Positions 37,323-45,036 of a stretch of DNA of 64,000 nt are shown piece after piece (within the stretch, counting starts at the first letter, position 1; every line of letters begins with the position of its first letter). A program made the position numbers and the translations under genes. The stretch is from assembly GCA_020248865.1 (NCBI GenBank), contig JADCGS010000005.1:145002-209001 (forward strand). The letters run 5' to 3'. The stretch comes from Burkholderiales bacterium (lineage in GTDB: Bacteria > Pseudomonadota > Gammaproteobacteria > Burkholderiales > Burkholderiaceae_F). The notes beneath the pieces were generated by a model that ran no database searches, was not told the origin of the DNA, and saw only the letters and a program-made list of their open reading frames with translations.

Positions 37323-37344
37323 GATTAGCCAGAAGATTAGCTAA
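37323..37344 (-). promoter_or_regulatory. Candidate operator/promoter of the toxin-antitoxin pair
   Basis: Two GATTAGC copies (37323-37329 and 37335-37341) lie 12 bp apart. The second forms the 8-bp perfect palindrome TTAGCTAA (37337-37344). The patch is A/T-rich, about one to two helical turns long, and 44-65 bp upstream of the antitoxin start in the ruvA-vapB gap. That fits an autoregulatory site and an internal promoter for vapBC-ruvB. Confidence 0.45.
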
Positions 37345-37401
37345 ATGCTACGCGAGCGCTCGGCACGGCCGCAAGAGGTCGGTCGCCTCAGCTCGGTCGC
37401 T

Positions 37402-37980
37402 TCAGCTGCGCGCCAGCGCCTTGAGCGCCAGGCGGATGCCGTCCGACACACCGGCGCCGGCCGGCACCGACTTCAGCGCGGCCATCGCTTCCTTGTCCGA
37501 GTAGCCGAGCGCCGACAGCGCGTGCAGGATGTCGGCGCTGGCGTCGTTGGCCGCCGGTGCGGCCGCGCCTTCCAGCGCTGCACCCAGGCGGCCCCTGAGT
37601 TCCAGCAGCAGCCGCTCGGCGGTCTTCTTGCCGATGCCTGGAATGCGTGTGAGCCTTGCGCTCTCCTGCAGCGTGATCGCCTGCGCCAGCTCGTTGACCG
37701 ACAGGCCCGACAGCACCGCCAGCGCGGTGCGTGCGCCGATGCCCGAGATGCGGATCAGCTCGCGGAAGGCGTGGCGCTCGGCGGCGGTCGCAAACCCGTA
37801 GAGCTGATGCGCGTCCTCGCGCACGGCCAGGTGCGTGAGCAGCGTCACGGCCTCGCCCGCGTTGGGCAGCGCGTACAGCGTGCTCATCGGCACGTCGAGT
37901 TCGTAGCCCACGCCGCCGACGTCGAGCAGGATCGACGGCGGGTTCTTCTCCAGCAGGCGACCGTGCAGGCGACCGATCAT
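37402..37980 (-). CDS. ruvA: Holliday junction-binding protein RuvA
   Basis: 192 residues with all three domains. Domain I ([32 protein letters not shown]) is followed by domain II with two helix-hairpin-helix motifs ([18 protein letters not shown] and [20 protein letters not shown]). A flexible linker leads to domain III (about 145-192; [20 protein letters not shown]), which contacts RuvB. RuvA tetramers hold the four-way junction. It starts 18 bp after ruvC's stop and is separated from ruvB by the toxin-antitoxin cassette. Confidence 0.97.
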   Translation of the reverse strand: MIGRLHGRLLEKNPPSILLDVGGVGYELDVPMSTLYALPNAGEAVTLLTHLAVREDAHQLYGFATAAERHAFRELIRISGIGARTALAVLSGLSVNELAQAITLQESARLTRIPGIGKKTAERLLLELRGRLGAALEGAAAPAANDASADILHALSALGYSDKEAMAALKSVPAGAGVSDGIRLALKALARS

Positions 37981-37998
37981 CGACGGGCCTGCACGGGC

Positions 37999-38592
37999 CT
38001 ACTTGCCGAGCGCCGCGGCATGCGCGGTCCAGGCGCTGCGCGTGCCGCCGCGGCGCCGGCCGCCCCGCTCCGGCGCCGCGGCCACGGCGGGCAGCGCGGT
38101 GCGCAGCCGCGTCTGCAGGCCGCGCGTGTGCGCGTGGCACACCGCGCAGGCCAGCGCATCGGCCGCGTCGGCCGGCGGCGCGGCGGCCAGGGTCAGCAGC
38201 CGCCGGATCATCTCCTGCACCTGCACCTTGCTGGCGCGACCGGTGCCCACCACCGCCTGCTTGATCGAGGTGGCCGAGTATTCGTGCACGTCGAGCCCGG
38301 CACTGACCGCCGCGCACAGCGCCGCGCCGCGCGCCTGGCCCAGCAGCAGCGTGGAGCGCGCGTTGACGTTGACGAACACCTGCTCGACCACCGCCACCGA
38401 CGGCGCGTGCGCTGCGATGACCTGCGCCAGTTCCTGCAGGATCACGCCCAGCCGCGGCGCCAGCTCCCCCGGCGGCACGCGGATCACCCCTGAGTCCACG
38501 CAGCGCAGCCGGTCGCCACGCACGTCGATCACTCCGAAGCCGGTGCGATTCAAGCCGGGATCGATGCCCAGGATGCGGATGGATGCGCTCAC
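37999..38592 (-). CDS. ruvC: Holliday junction resolvase RuvC
   Basis: 197 residues. The catalytic acidic residues are visible: Asp in [18 protein letters not shown], Glu in [20 protein letters not shown], and the Asp pair in [17 protein letters not shown]. RuvC cuts junctions symmetrically. The start is GTG 38592, since no ATG precedes the RILGIDPG motif in a plausible place. A C-terminal tail of about 30 residues rich in Arg and Ala goes beyond the E. coli protein. First gene of the ruvC-ruvA-vapB-vapC-ruvB run. Confidence 0.95.
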   Translation of the reverse strand: MSASIRILGIDPGLNRTGFGVIDVRGDRLRCVDSGVIRVPPGELAPRLGVILQELAQVIAAHAPSVAVVEQVFVNVNARSTLLLGQARGAALCAAVSAGLDVHEYSATSIKQAVVGTGRASKVQVQEMIRRLLTLAAAPPADAADALACAVCHAHTRGLQTRLRTALPAVAAAPERGGRRRGGTRSAWTAHAAALGK

Positions 38593-38947
38593 GCCGGCGA
38601 TTGTGGCAGAGACGATGGAGGATGCAGGACCGCGCCTCGCGCACCGTCGATTGCGGACCGCGGATTGGCCCGCGCGAACCGCAGGACGGTTTTGCCTGTC
38701 CCGCGTGCGGGGGGCGAAGGCGGGGTGTCGGGCGGTGCCCTGCGGCACTGTCCGCCGCGGGAGCCGGCCGCGCTTGCAAGCGCGGCCGTGGGCCGGCAGG
38801 CGGCGCGTGGCTCTTGGCAAGCGGCGCAGCGGGCGGCCGCTCCGGAGCGCAGCCGCCGGATCAACCCACTTGTCGTGCAGGTGCGACTGCTCAGCGCTCG
38901 CGTACACGCAGAGCGAAACACCCGGCCGCCGCGTACACGACGGGCGC
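38593..38947. other. Gap between purH and ruvC with a 22-bp perfect palindrome
   Basis: No gene is supported in these 355 bp. The palindrome GGCCGCGCTTG-CAAGCGCGGCC (38766-38787) is perfect and has no loop, flanked by further CCGGCC/GGCCGG complementarity. As a transcript it would form a strong hairpin, possibly ending purH transcription, though no T-tract follows. The ruvC promoter should lie near its right-hand... lower-numbered end at 38593-38660, but none was recognised. Confidence 0.5.
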
Positions 38948-40498
38948 TCAGTGCCGGAAGTGCCTGACCCCGGTGAACACCATCGCCACGCCGCGCTCGT
39001 CGGCGGCGGCGATGACCTCGGCGTCGCGCAGGCTGCCGCCCGGCTGGATGACGCAGGTGGCGCCGGCCTCGACCACCGCGTCGAGCCCGTCGCGGAACGG
39101 AAAGAAGGCATCGCTGGCGACCGCCGCCCCGGCCAGCGCGAGCCCGGCTTCCCGGGCCTTGATGCCGGCAATGCGCGCCGAGTCGATGCGGCTCATCTGG
39201 CCGGCACCCACGCCGAGGGTCATGCCGTCGCGGGCGAACACGATGGCGTTGCTCTTGACGAACTTGGCTACGCGCCAGGCAAACAGCAGGTCATCCATTT
39301 GCGCGCCGCTCGGCTGCTGCCGCGTGACGACCTTTAGCTCGGCCGGCTCGATGACCGCCCGATCGGGCGTCTGCACCAGCAGGCCGCCGCCGACGCGCTT
39401 GAAGTCGAAGTCGTTGTGCGCCTCGCCCGGTGCCGCGGCCAGCAGCCGCAGGTTCTGCTTGGCTGCGAGTTTCGCCAGCGCCGCCGGTTCATAGGACGGT
39501 GCGATCACCACTTCGGCAAACTGCCGGCTCACCGCCAGCGCGCAGGCCTCGTCGACCCGGCGGTTGAACGCGATGATGCCGCCGAAGGCCGAGGTCGGAT
39601 CGGTCTTGAACGCCTTGCCGTAGGCGGCCGCGGCGTCGGCGGCGACCGCCACGCCGCAGGGGTTGGCGTGCTTGACGATCACGCAGGCCGGCTCGCCGAA
39701 GCTGCGCACGCACTCCCAGGCGGCATCGGCATCGGCAATGTTGTTGTAGGACAGTTCCTTGCCCTGCAACTGCTCGTAGCCCGCCAGCAGGCCGGCGTCG
39801 ACATTGCGCTCGCGATAGAACGCGGCCGCCTGGTGCGGGTTCTCGCCGTAGCGCATCTGCTGCACCTTGACCCACTGGCGCGTCAGCGTGGCGGGGAAGG
39901 CGCCCGGCGCGAGCTTGTCGTCCAGGGCGGTGAGGTAGTTGCCGATGGCCCCGTCGTAGCGCGCGGTGTGCGCAAACACCTTCTTCGCCAGCTCGAAGCG
40001 GGTGGCCGAGCCGACCCGCCCGTGGGTGCGCAACTCCTCCAGTACCGGCCGGTAGTCGGCCGGGTCGACCAGCACCGCCACGCTGCCGTGGTTCTTGGCC
40101 GCTGCGCGCAGCATGGCCGGGCCGCCGATGTCGATGTTTTCGATCGCCTGGTCGAACGTGCAGTCGCTGCGCGCCACCGTCTGCTCGAACGGATAGAGGT
40201 TGACCACCAGCAGGTCGATCGGGTCGATGCCGTGCTGCGCCAGCGCGGCCGTGTGCTCGGGCAGCTCGCGCCGCGCCAGCAGGCCGGCGTGGATGCGCGG
40301 GTTCAGCGTCTTGACGCGCCCATCCAGGATTTCCGGAAAGCCGGTGTAATCGGCCACCTCGGTCACCGCCACGCCGTTGCGACTCAGCAGGCCGGCGGTG
40401 CCGCCGGTCGACAGGATGCGATAGCCGAGTGCGACCAGCCCGCGCGCGAACTCGAGCACGCCGCTCTTGTCGCTGACGGAAACGAGCGCGGTCTTCAA
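38948..40498 (-). CDS. purH: Bifunctional AICAR transformylase / IMP cyclohydrolase
   Basis: 516 residues, normal length. The N-terminal IMP cyclohydrolase (about 1-195) shows [53 protein letters not shown] and [18 protein letters not shown]. The C-terminal formyltransferase (about 196-516) shows [36 protein letters not shown] and [13 protein letters not shown]. The enzyme carries out the last two steps of IMP synthesis. The start is TTG 40498, overlapping the fis stop (TTGA), so purH is translationally coupled to fis. No ATG lies near the conserved N-terminus. Confidence 0.97.
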   Translation of the reverse strand: MKTALVSVSDKSGVLEFARGLVALGYRILSTGGTAGLLSRNGVAVTEVADYTGFPEILDGRVKTLNPRIHAGLLARRELPEHTAALAQHGIDPIDLLVVNLYPFEQTVARSDCTFDQAIENIDIGGPAMLRAAAKNHGSVAVLVDPADYRPVLEELRTHGRVGSATRFELAKKVFAHTARYDGAIGNYLTALDDKLAPGAFPATLTRQWVKVQQMRYGENPHQAAAFYRERNVDAGLLAGYEQLQGKELSYNNIADADAAWECVRSFGEPACVIVKHANPCGVAVAADAAAAYGKAFKTDPTSAFGGIIAFNRRVDEACALAVSRQFAEVVIAPSYEPAALAKLAAKQNLRLLAAAPGEAHNDFDFKRVGGGLLVQTPDRAVIEPAELKVVTRQQPSGAQMDDLLFAWRVAKFVKSNAIVFARDGMTLGVGAGQMSRIDSARIAGIKAREAGLALAGAAVASDAFFPFRDGLDAVVEAGATCVIQPGGSLRDAEVIAAADERGVAMVFTGVRHFRH

Positions 40499-40848
40499 GC
40501 GGCCAGCCCGTGCTCGACCAGCTTCTTGCGCAGCGTGTTGCGGCCGATGCCCAGCAACTGGGCCGCGGCCGACTGGTTGCCGCCGCAGCGCTCCAGCGCG
40601 AACTGCAGCAGCGGTCGCTCCACCGCGGTCATCACCATGTCGTGCAGGGCATGCGGCTTGGCCCCGCCGAGGCTGGCGAAGTACTGCTCGAGCGAGCGTT
40701 GCACACACTGGCCGATGCTCTCGCCTTCAGCGGACGTTGGCCGCGCGTCGGCCGGTCGGCGGGCCGCGCCGTTGGTGGACGCGCCGCGCGGCAGCGTGGC
40801 GGGCTTGCTGGCGGACCGCGCGGGGCTGCGCTGCTGCGTGGCGGGCAT
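40495..40848 (-). CDS. fis: Fis-family DNA-binding protein
   Basis: 117 residues. The C-terminal 75 match Fis: [39 protein letters not shown], and the helix-turn-helix [20 protein letters not shown]. Fis bends DNA and adjusts transcription and recombination in fast growth. The first 40 residues are a low-complexity basic/Ala-Pro extension not needed for the fold, so a shorter product is possible. The dusB-fis-purH order matches other betaproteobacteria (dusB-fis also occurs in enterobacteria). It starts 18 bp after dusB. Confidence 0.93.
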   Translation of the reverse strand: MPATQQRSPARSASKPATLPRGASTNGAARRPADARPTSAEGESIGQCVQRSLEQYFASLGGAKPHALHDMVMTAVERPLLQFALERCGGNQSAAAQLLGIGRNTLRKKLVEHGLAA

Positions 40849-40866
40849 GTCGTCTCCTGTCCGTTT

Positions 40867-41880
40867 TCAGTGCAGCGTGGGTGAGGCCCCAGCATAGGCG
40901 AGCCGGAGGTGGCGCGCCGCGTGCTGGGTCAGGAACCGGTCGACCGCGCGCGCCTGCTCCGCGGTGGAGTCGAGCGCGTTCATGCGGTCGCAGAACTCGG
41001 TGCCGCCTTCGAGCTGCCGGGTGTACCAGTGGATATGCTTGCGGGCGGTGCGCACGCCCAGGTGCTCGCCGTAGAAACGATAGTGGTCATCCAGGTGCGC
41101 CAGCAGCAGGGCGCGCGCTTCGGCCACTGTCGGCGGCGGCAGGTGGGCGCCGGTCCGCAGGAAGTGGTCGATCTCGCGGAAGATCCACGGCCGGCCCTGC
41201 GCGGCGCGGCCGATCATGACGGCGTCGGCGCCGGTGGCGGCGAGCACCGCGCGCGCCTTCTCGGGCGAGTCGATATCGCCGTTGGCCACCACCGGGATCC
41301 TGACCGCGCGCTTGACCGCGGCGATGGTGTCGTGCTCGGCCCGGCCGCCATAACCGCAGGCGCGGGTGCGGCCATGCAGCGTGAGCATGGCGATGCCGGC
41401 CTGCTCGGCCAGGCGTGCAATCGCCAGCGCATTCCTGTGCTGCGGGTCCCAGCCGGTACGAAATTTCAGGGTCACCGGCACGCCGACCGCCGCCACCACC
41501 GCGTGCAGGATGCGCGCGACCAGCGCCTCGTCCTTCAGCAGCGCCGAGCCGCAGGCGACGTTACACACTTTCTTCGCCGGGCAGCCCATGTTGATGTCGA
41601 TGACCTGGGCGCCACGCGCCACGTTGAAGCGCGCCGCCTCGACGAGCATTTCCGGGTCGGCGCCGGCCAGTTGCACCGCCTTGGGCTCGGCCTCGCCGTC
41701 GTGGTTCAGGCGCCGGCTCGTCTTCTCGCTGGCCCACAGTTTCGGGTTGGATGCGGCCATCTCGCTCACCGCGTAGCCGGCGCCGAGCTTCTTGCACAAC
41801 TGGCGGAACGGCCGGTCGGTGACGCCGGCCATCGGTGCAACGAACAGCCGGTTCGCGAGCTCGTGGGAGCCGATGCGCAT
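40867..41880 (-). CDS. dusB: tRNA-dihydrouridine synthase B
   Basis: 337 residues of the FMN-dependent Dus family. Seen: VAPMAGVTDRPFRQLCKKLG, VQLAGADPEMLVEAARF, the signature DINMGCPAKKVCNVACGSAL with the catalytic Cys in NVACGSALL, VTLKFRTGWD, LTLHGRTRACGYGG, PVVANGDIDSPEKA and MIGRAAQGRPWIF. It reduces uridine to dihydrouridine at D-loop positions of tRNAs. First gene of the dusB-fis-purH operon. The spacer to ubiH (41881-42018, 138 bp) should hold the operon promoter. Confidence 0.96.
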   Translation of the reverse strand: MRIGSHELANRLFVAPMAGVTDRPFRQLCKKLGAGYAVSEMAASNPKLWASEKTSRRLNHDGEAEPKAVQLAGADPEMLVEAARFNVARGAQVIDINMGCPAKKVCNVACGSALLKDEALVARILHAVVAAVGVPVTLKFRTGWDPQHRNALAIARLAEQAGIAMLTLHGRTRACGYGGRAEHDTIAAVKRAVRIPVVANGDIDSPEKARAVLAATGADAVMIGRAAQGRPWIFREIDHFLRTGAHLPPPTVAEARALLLAHLDDHYRFYGEHLGVRTARKHIHWYTRQLEGGTEFCDRMNALDSTAEQARAVDRFLTQHAARHLRLAYAGASPTLH

Positions 41881-42018
41881 GGGAAGTCGGAACGGAAGGT
41901 GGCGGACGGCGGCGGGGCGCGGATTGTAGCCCTCGCTGCTGCTTGCGCAGCGGGGCCGTAGCGTTGAGAACAGTATGCGCGCTGCCCAAGCCGAGCCACG
42001 CAGCCGCTGGCCCGGCCG

Positions 42019-43176
42019 TCAGTCGCGCACGCCGAACATCAGAAGCCGTGCCCACTGCCGCCGCAGCGGCGGCAGCAGGTCGAGCGCGGTCAGGCCGAGC
42101 GAGCGCGCCGCGGCCACCGGCCACAGCGGCGTGGCAAACACCGGCGGCAGCCAGCGCGTGACCGTGCCGATCACGCGGCGGTCGGCGCGGCGCCGCTCGG
42201 CGTAGGTGGCCAGGGCCGCCGGCACGTCGAGCGCGTCGCCGCGCCGTGCCTGCGCCAGTGTGGTCACGAGGGTCAGCACGTCGCGCAGGCCGAGGTTGAA
42301 GCCCTGGCCGGCTACCGGGTGCAGCGTCTGCGCGGCGTTGCCGAGCCAGACGGCGCGGTGCTCGTGCAAGCGCTCGCGCAGGCTGGGCGTCAGCCGCACC
42401 ACCTGGCGTGCCTGCGCCGCACATACCCTTGCGGTGGCCCCGGCGGCGGCCTGCAGTTCAGCCAGGAAGTCGGCTGCGGGCAGCGCGGCGCGACGCGCCA
42501 CGGCGGCTTCATCGGCGCACCACACCAGCGACCAGGCCGGCCGCACCGCCGCCGGCGCCGGCAGCAGGGCGAGCGGCCCTTCACGGGTGAAGCGCTCGAA
42601 CGCCTCGCCCGGCGGCGTGCCGTCGAGCTGCACGTCGGCCAGCAGCGCCCACGCCGGTTCGGCGCGCGGGCCGGGATCCGGGGCGCCTTCGGCGTGGATC
42701 AGCAGCGCCGCGGTCAGCGCGCTGCCGTCATCGAGCGTCACGCTCAGCTCCTGCGGCCGCTGCAGCACTGCGCCGGCGCGCACTGGCCGGCGCAGTGTGA
42801 TGCCCGGCTGCTGCGCGACTGCGGCATCGAGCGCACGATGCAGTTCACCATAAAAGACGGTCATGCCAAGGGGCGCACCGGCCGCCCCGTCGATCTCGCC
42901 GGCGTCGATGCGGGTGCCGCCGAACTCGCCCGCAGAGCTCACCCGCACGCGCTCGATGGCGGCGTGCGGCGGCGGCGCGGCCAGCAGCGGCACCAGCGCC
43001 TGCCAGGAGCCGCGCGACAGCGCCAGCAGACGGCGGTCGGCCGCGGCGGCTGCCGCCGGTCGGCCGTCGACCACCGTCACGGCGTGGCCGGCACGCGCGA
43101 GCAGCAGCGCAGCGGCCAGACCGATCGGCCCGCCGCCCAGGACGATCATCGGTTCGCGCGCGGACGTTTCAGTCAT
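42019..43176 (-). CDS. ubiH: FAD-dependent ubiquinone-biosynthesis hydroxylase, UbiH/Coq6 family
   Basis: 385 residues. The N-terminal dinucleotide-binding motif is VLGGGPIGLAAALLLARAGH. The family signature near residue 290, WLGNAAQTLHPVAGQGFNLG, is very close to UbiH of E. coli. The family adds hydroxyl groups to the ubiquinone ring; UbiH acts at C1 (E. coli order), but UbiF or UbiI function cannot be excluded by eye. The protein is somewhat Ala-rich and divergent in the middle. Its ATG overlaps the murU stop by four bases (ATGA), so the three genes amgK-murU-ubiH appear to be one operon. Confidence 0.87.
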   Translation of the reverse strand: MTETSAREPMIVLGGGPIGLAAALLLARAGHAVTVVDGRPAAAAAADRRLLALSRGSWQALVPLLAAPPPHAAIERVRVSSAGEFGGTRIDAGEIDGAAGAPLGMTVFYGELHRALDAAVAQQPGITLRRPVRAGAVLQRPQELSVTLDDGSALTAALLIHAEGAPDPGPRAEPAWALLADVQLDGTPPGEAFERFTREGPLALLPAPAAVRPAWSLVWCADEAAVARRAALPAADFLAELQAAAGATARVCAAQARQVVRLTPSLRERLHEHRAVWLGNAAQTLHPVAGQGFNLGLRDVLTLVTTLAQARRGDALDVPAALATYAERRRADRRVIGTVTRWLPPVFATPLWPVAAARSLGLTALDLLPPLRRQWARLLMFGVRD

Positions 43177-43886
43177 GATGCCCAGGCCGGTGCCGCGGCG
43201 CGCAAGGCGGCGTCGGCCGCTGCGAGTTCCTGCGGGGTGCCGACGTTGTACCAGCGGCCGCGAAAGTGTTCGCCGCTGACGCGGCCGCGCTCCACCGCGG
43301 CGTACAGCCAGGGAAAGAGCTTCTTGCGACCCGGCGCCTCGTCGGCCCACAGGCGCGGCGCCAGCAGCGCGATGCTGGCGTAGGTGAGCCAGGGCGCGCT
43401 GCGGGTGATGCGCCCGGCCGCGGCGTCGAACCCCATGTCGCCGCGTGGATGAAACGGCGGGTTGTCCACCAGAACCAGGTGCGCATCGAGCTCGCCGCGG
43501 GCCAGCGGCGCGGCGCGTGCCAGCAGGCGCGCGTAGTCGAAGTCGGTGACGACGTCGCCGCTGACCACGATCAGCGGTGCCGCACCCAGCAGGGCGCGGG
43601 CGTGGACCAGCCCGCCGAGCGTCTCCAAGGCATCCTCGGCGCGCTCGCCCTCGCGCGAGTAGACGAGCTGCGCGCCGTAGCGGCCCCCATCGCCCAGCGT
43701 GTCCTCGATCTGCGCCGCCAGGTGCGCGGTGTTGATCACGATGCGCGTGACCCCGGCGCGCACCAGCGCGGCGATCTGCCACTCGATCAGGCGCCGGCCG
43801 CCGGCCATCAGCAGCGGCTTGGCCGTGGTGTCGGACAGCGGCTGCATGCGCTCGCCCCGCCCGGCTGCGAAGATCAGCGCGTTCAT
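43173..43886 (-). CDS. murU: N-acetylmuramate alpha-1-phosphate uridylyltransferase MurU
   Basis: 237 residues of the nucleotidyltransferase family. The N-terminal signature is MNALIFAAGRGERMQPLSDT followed by AKPLLMAGGRRLIEWQ. VVSGDVVTDFDY holds the metal-binding Asp, and FRGRWYNVGTPQELAAAD is the C-terminal part. MurU makes UDP-MurNAc from MurNAc-1-phosphate, allowing cell-wall recycling that bypasses de novo synthesis and its fosfomycin-sensitive step, as shown in Pseudomonas. Assignment to MurU rather than a generic sugar-nucleotide transferase rests on the adjacent amgK five bases upstream. Confidence 0.9.
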   Translation of the reverse strand: MNALIFAAGRGERMQPLSDTTAKPLLMAGGRRLIEWQIAALVRAGVTRIVINTAHLAAQIEDTLGDGGRYGAQLVYSREGERAEDALETLGGLVHARALLGAAPLIVVSGDVVTDFDYARLLARAAPLARGELDAHLVLVDNPPFHPRGDMGFDAAAGRITRSAPWLTYASIALLAPRLWADEAPGRKKLFPWLYAAVERGRVSGEHFRGRWYNVGTPQELAAADAALRAAAPAWAS

Positions 43887-43891
43887 CGCGG

Positions 43892-44917
43892 TCAGAACGT
43901 GTAGCCGACCTGCACCGCCGCGCCCTCCAGCTCGTCCATCAGCAGTGCCAGCGGCTTGAGCGCGGCATAGCGTTGCGCCACCTGGCGCACGTAGCGGGTG
44001 AAGCGCGGCGTGTCGGCCAGGTAGTGCGGCTTGCCGTCGCGGTAGTTGATGCGCGCGAAAATGCCCAGCACCTTCAGGTGCCGCTGCAGGCCCATCCACT
44101 CGAACGCGCGGTAGAAAGCGGCAAAGTCTTCGCCCAGTTCGCCCAGCACCCCGGTGCCGCGGGCGCGCTCCCAGTAGCGGATCGCCCAGTCGAGCACCTG
44201 CTCTTCCTCCCACGAAATGAAAGCGTCGCGCAAGAGCGAGACCATGTCGTAGGTGACCGGGCCATACACGGCGTCCTGGAAGTCGAGGATGCCGGGGCCG
44301 GGCTCGGCCACCATCAGGTTGCGCGGCATGTAGTCGCGGTGCACGTACACCCGTGGCTGCGCCAGGGCCGAGTCCACCAGCAGCCGCTCCACCGCTGCCA
44401 GCCGCTCGCGCTGCGCGCTGCTCAGGCCGTGCTGCAGGTGGCGCGCGACATACCAGTCCGGAAACAGCGCCAGCTCGCGCTGCAGCAGCGCGGCGTCGTA
44501 GGGCGGCAGCACGCCCGGGCGGCTGGCCTGCTGCCAGGTGATGAGCGCTGCGCTGGCCTGCGCGAACAGCGGCGCCGGCTCGTGCCGGCCGGACTGCAGC
44601 GCCTGCAGGTAAGTGGTCTGACCGAGGTCGGTGAGCAGCAGAAAGCCCTGCGCCAGGTCCTGCGCCAGAACGCGCGGCGCATGCAGGCCGGCCTGCGCCA
44701 GCAACTGCGCCACCGCGATGAACGGCCGGCTGTCTTCCTTGTCCGGCGGCGCGTCCATGGCGATCACGCTGCCGCTGGCTGCATCGAGGCGGAAATAGCG
44801 GCGGAAGCTGGCGTCGGCCGAGGCCGGGCGCAGGCTGTCGAGGTCGAGGCCGGGCAGCGGGGCGGCGGCCAGCCAGGTGCGCAGCGCCTGCAGGCGGGCG
44901 TCGGGAGGGGCAGTCAC
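43892..44917 (-). CDS. amgK: Anomeric N-acetylmuramate/N-acetylglucosamine kinase AmgK
   Basis: 341 residues of the aminoglycoside-phosphotransferase fold. Kinase features are SFRRYFRLDAASGSVIAMDA (nucleotide lobe), catalytic loop VYVHRDYMPRNLMV and metal-binding Asp in GILDFQDAVYGPVTYDMVSL. Together with MurU it salvages MurNAc released from peptidoglycan, phosphorylating C1. The start is GTG 44917, at which similarity begins. It is divergent from lptD with a shared regulatory region (44918-45036). Confidence 0.9.
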   Translation of the reverse strand: MTAPPDARLQALRTWLAAAPLPGLDLDSLRPASADASFRRYFRLDAASGSVIAMDAPPDKEDSRPFIAVAQLLAQAGLHAPRVLAQDLAQGFLLLTDLGQTTYLQALQSGRHEPAPLFAQASAALITWQQASRPGVLPPYDAALLQRELALFPDWYVARHLQHGLSSAQRERLAAVERLLVDSALAQPRVYVHRDYMPRNLMVAEPGPGILDFQDAVYGPVTYDMVSLLRDAFISWEEEQVLDWAIRYWERARGTGVLGELGEDFAAFYRAFEWMGLQRHLKVLGIFARINYRDGKPHYLADTPRFTRYVRQVAQRYAALKPLALLMDELEGAAVQVGYTF

Positions 44918-44962
44918 GGTCAGGAGCGGCAGTGCGGCGCGGCGGCGTGCAGAGCGCGTGCG

Positions 44963-44990
44963 CCGACGGGCGAATGGTGAAACCTATAAT
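44963..44990 (+). promoter_or_regulatory. Candidate sigma-70 promoter of the lptD operon
   Basis: A perfect TATAAT (44985-44990) occurs in otherwise GC-rich DNA between divergent amgK and lptD. At 16-bp spacing upstream lies CCGACG, matching three of six -35 bases. If used, transcription would begin near 44997, which excludes the lptD start codons at 44974 and 44989. Confidence 0.5.
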
Positions 44991-45036
44991 GCCACGCACC
45001 TCACGCAGTGCGGCATCGCGCGCAGCGCCCGGCCCG

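Noticed and set aside
38589..38921. 110-codon frame between ruvC and purH
   Set aside because: Ser/Arg/Pro-rich sequence without motifs, overlapping the ruvC start region and with no credible start context.
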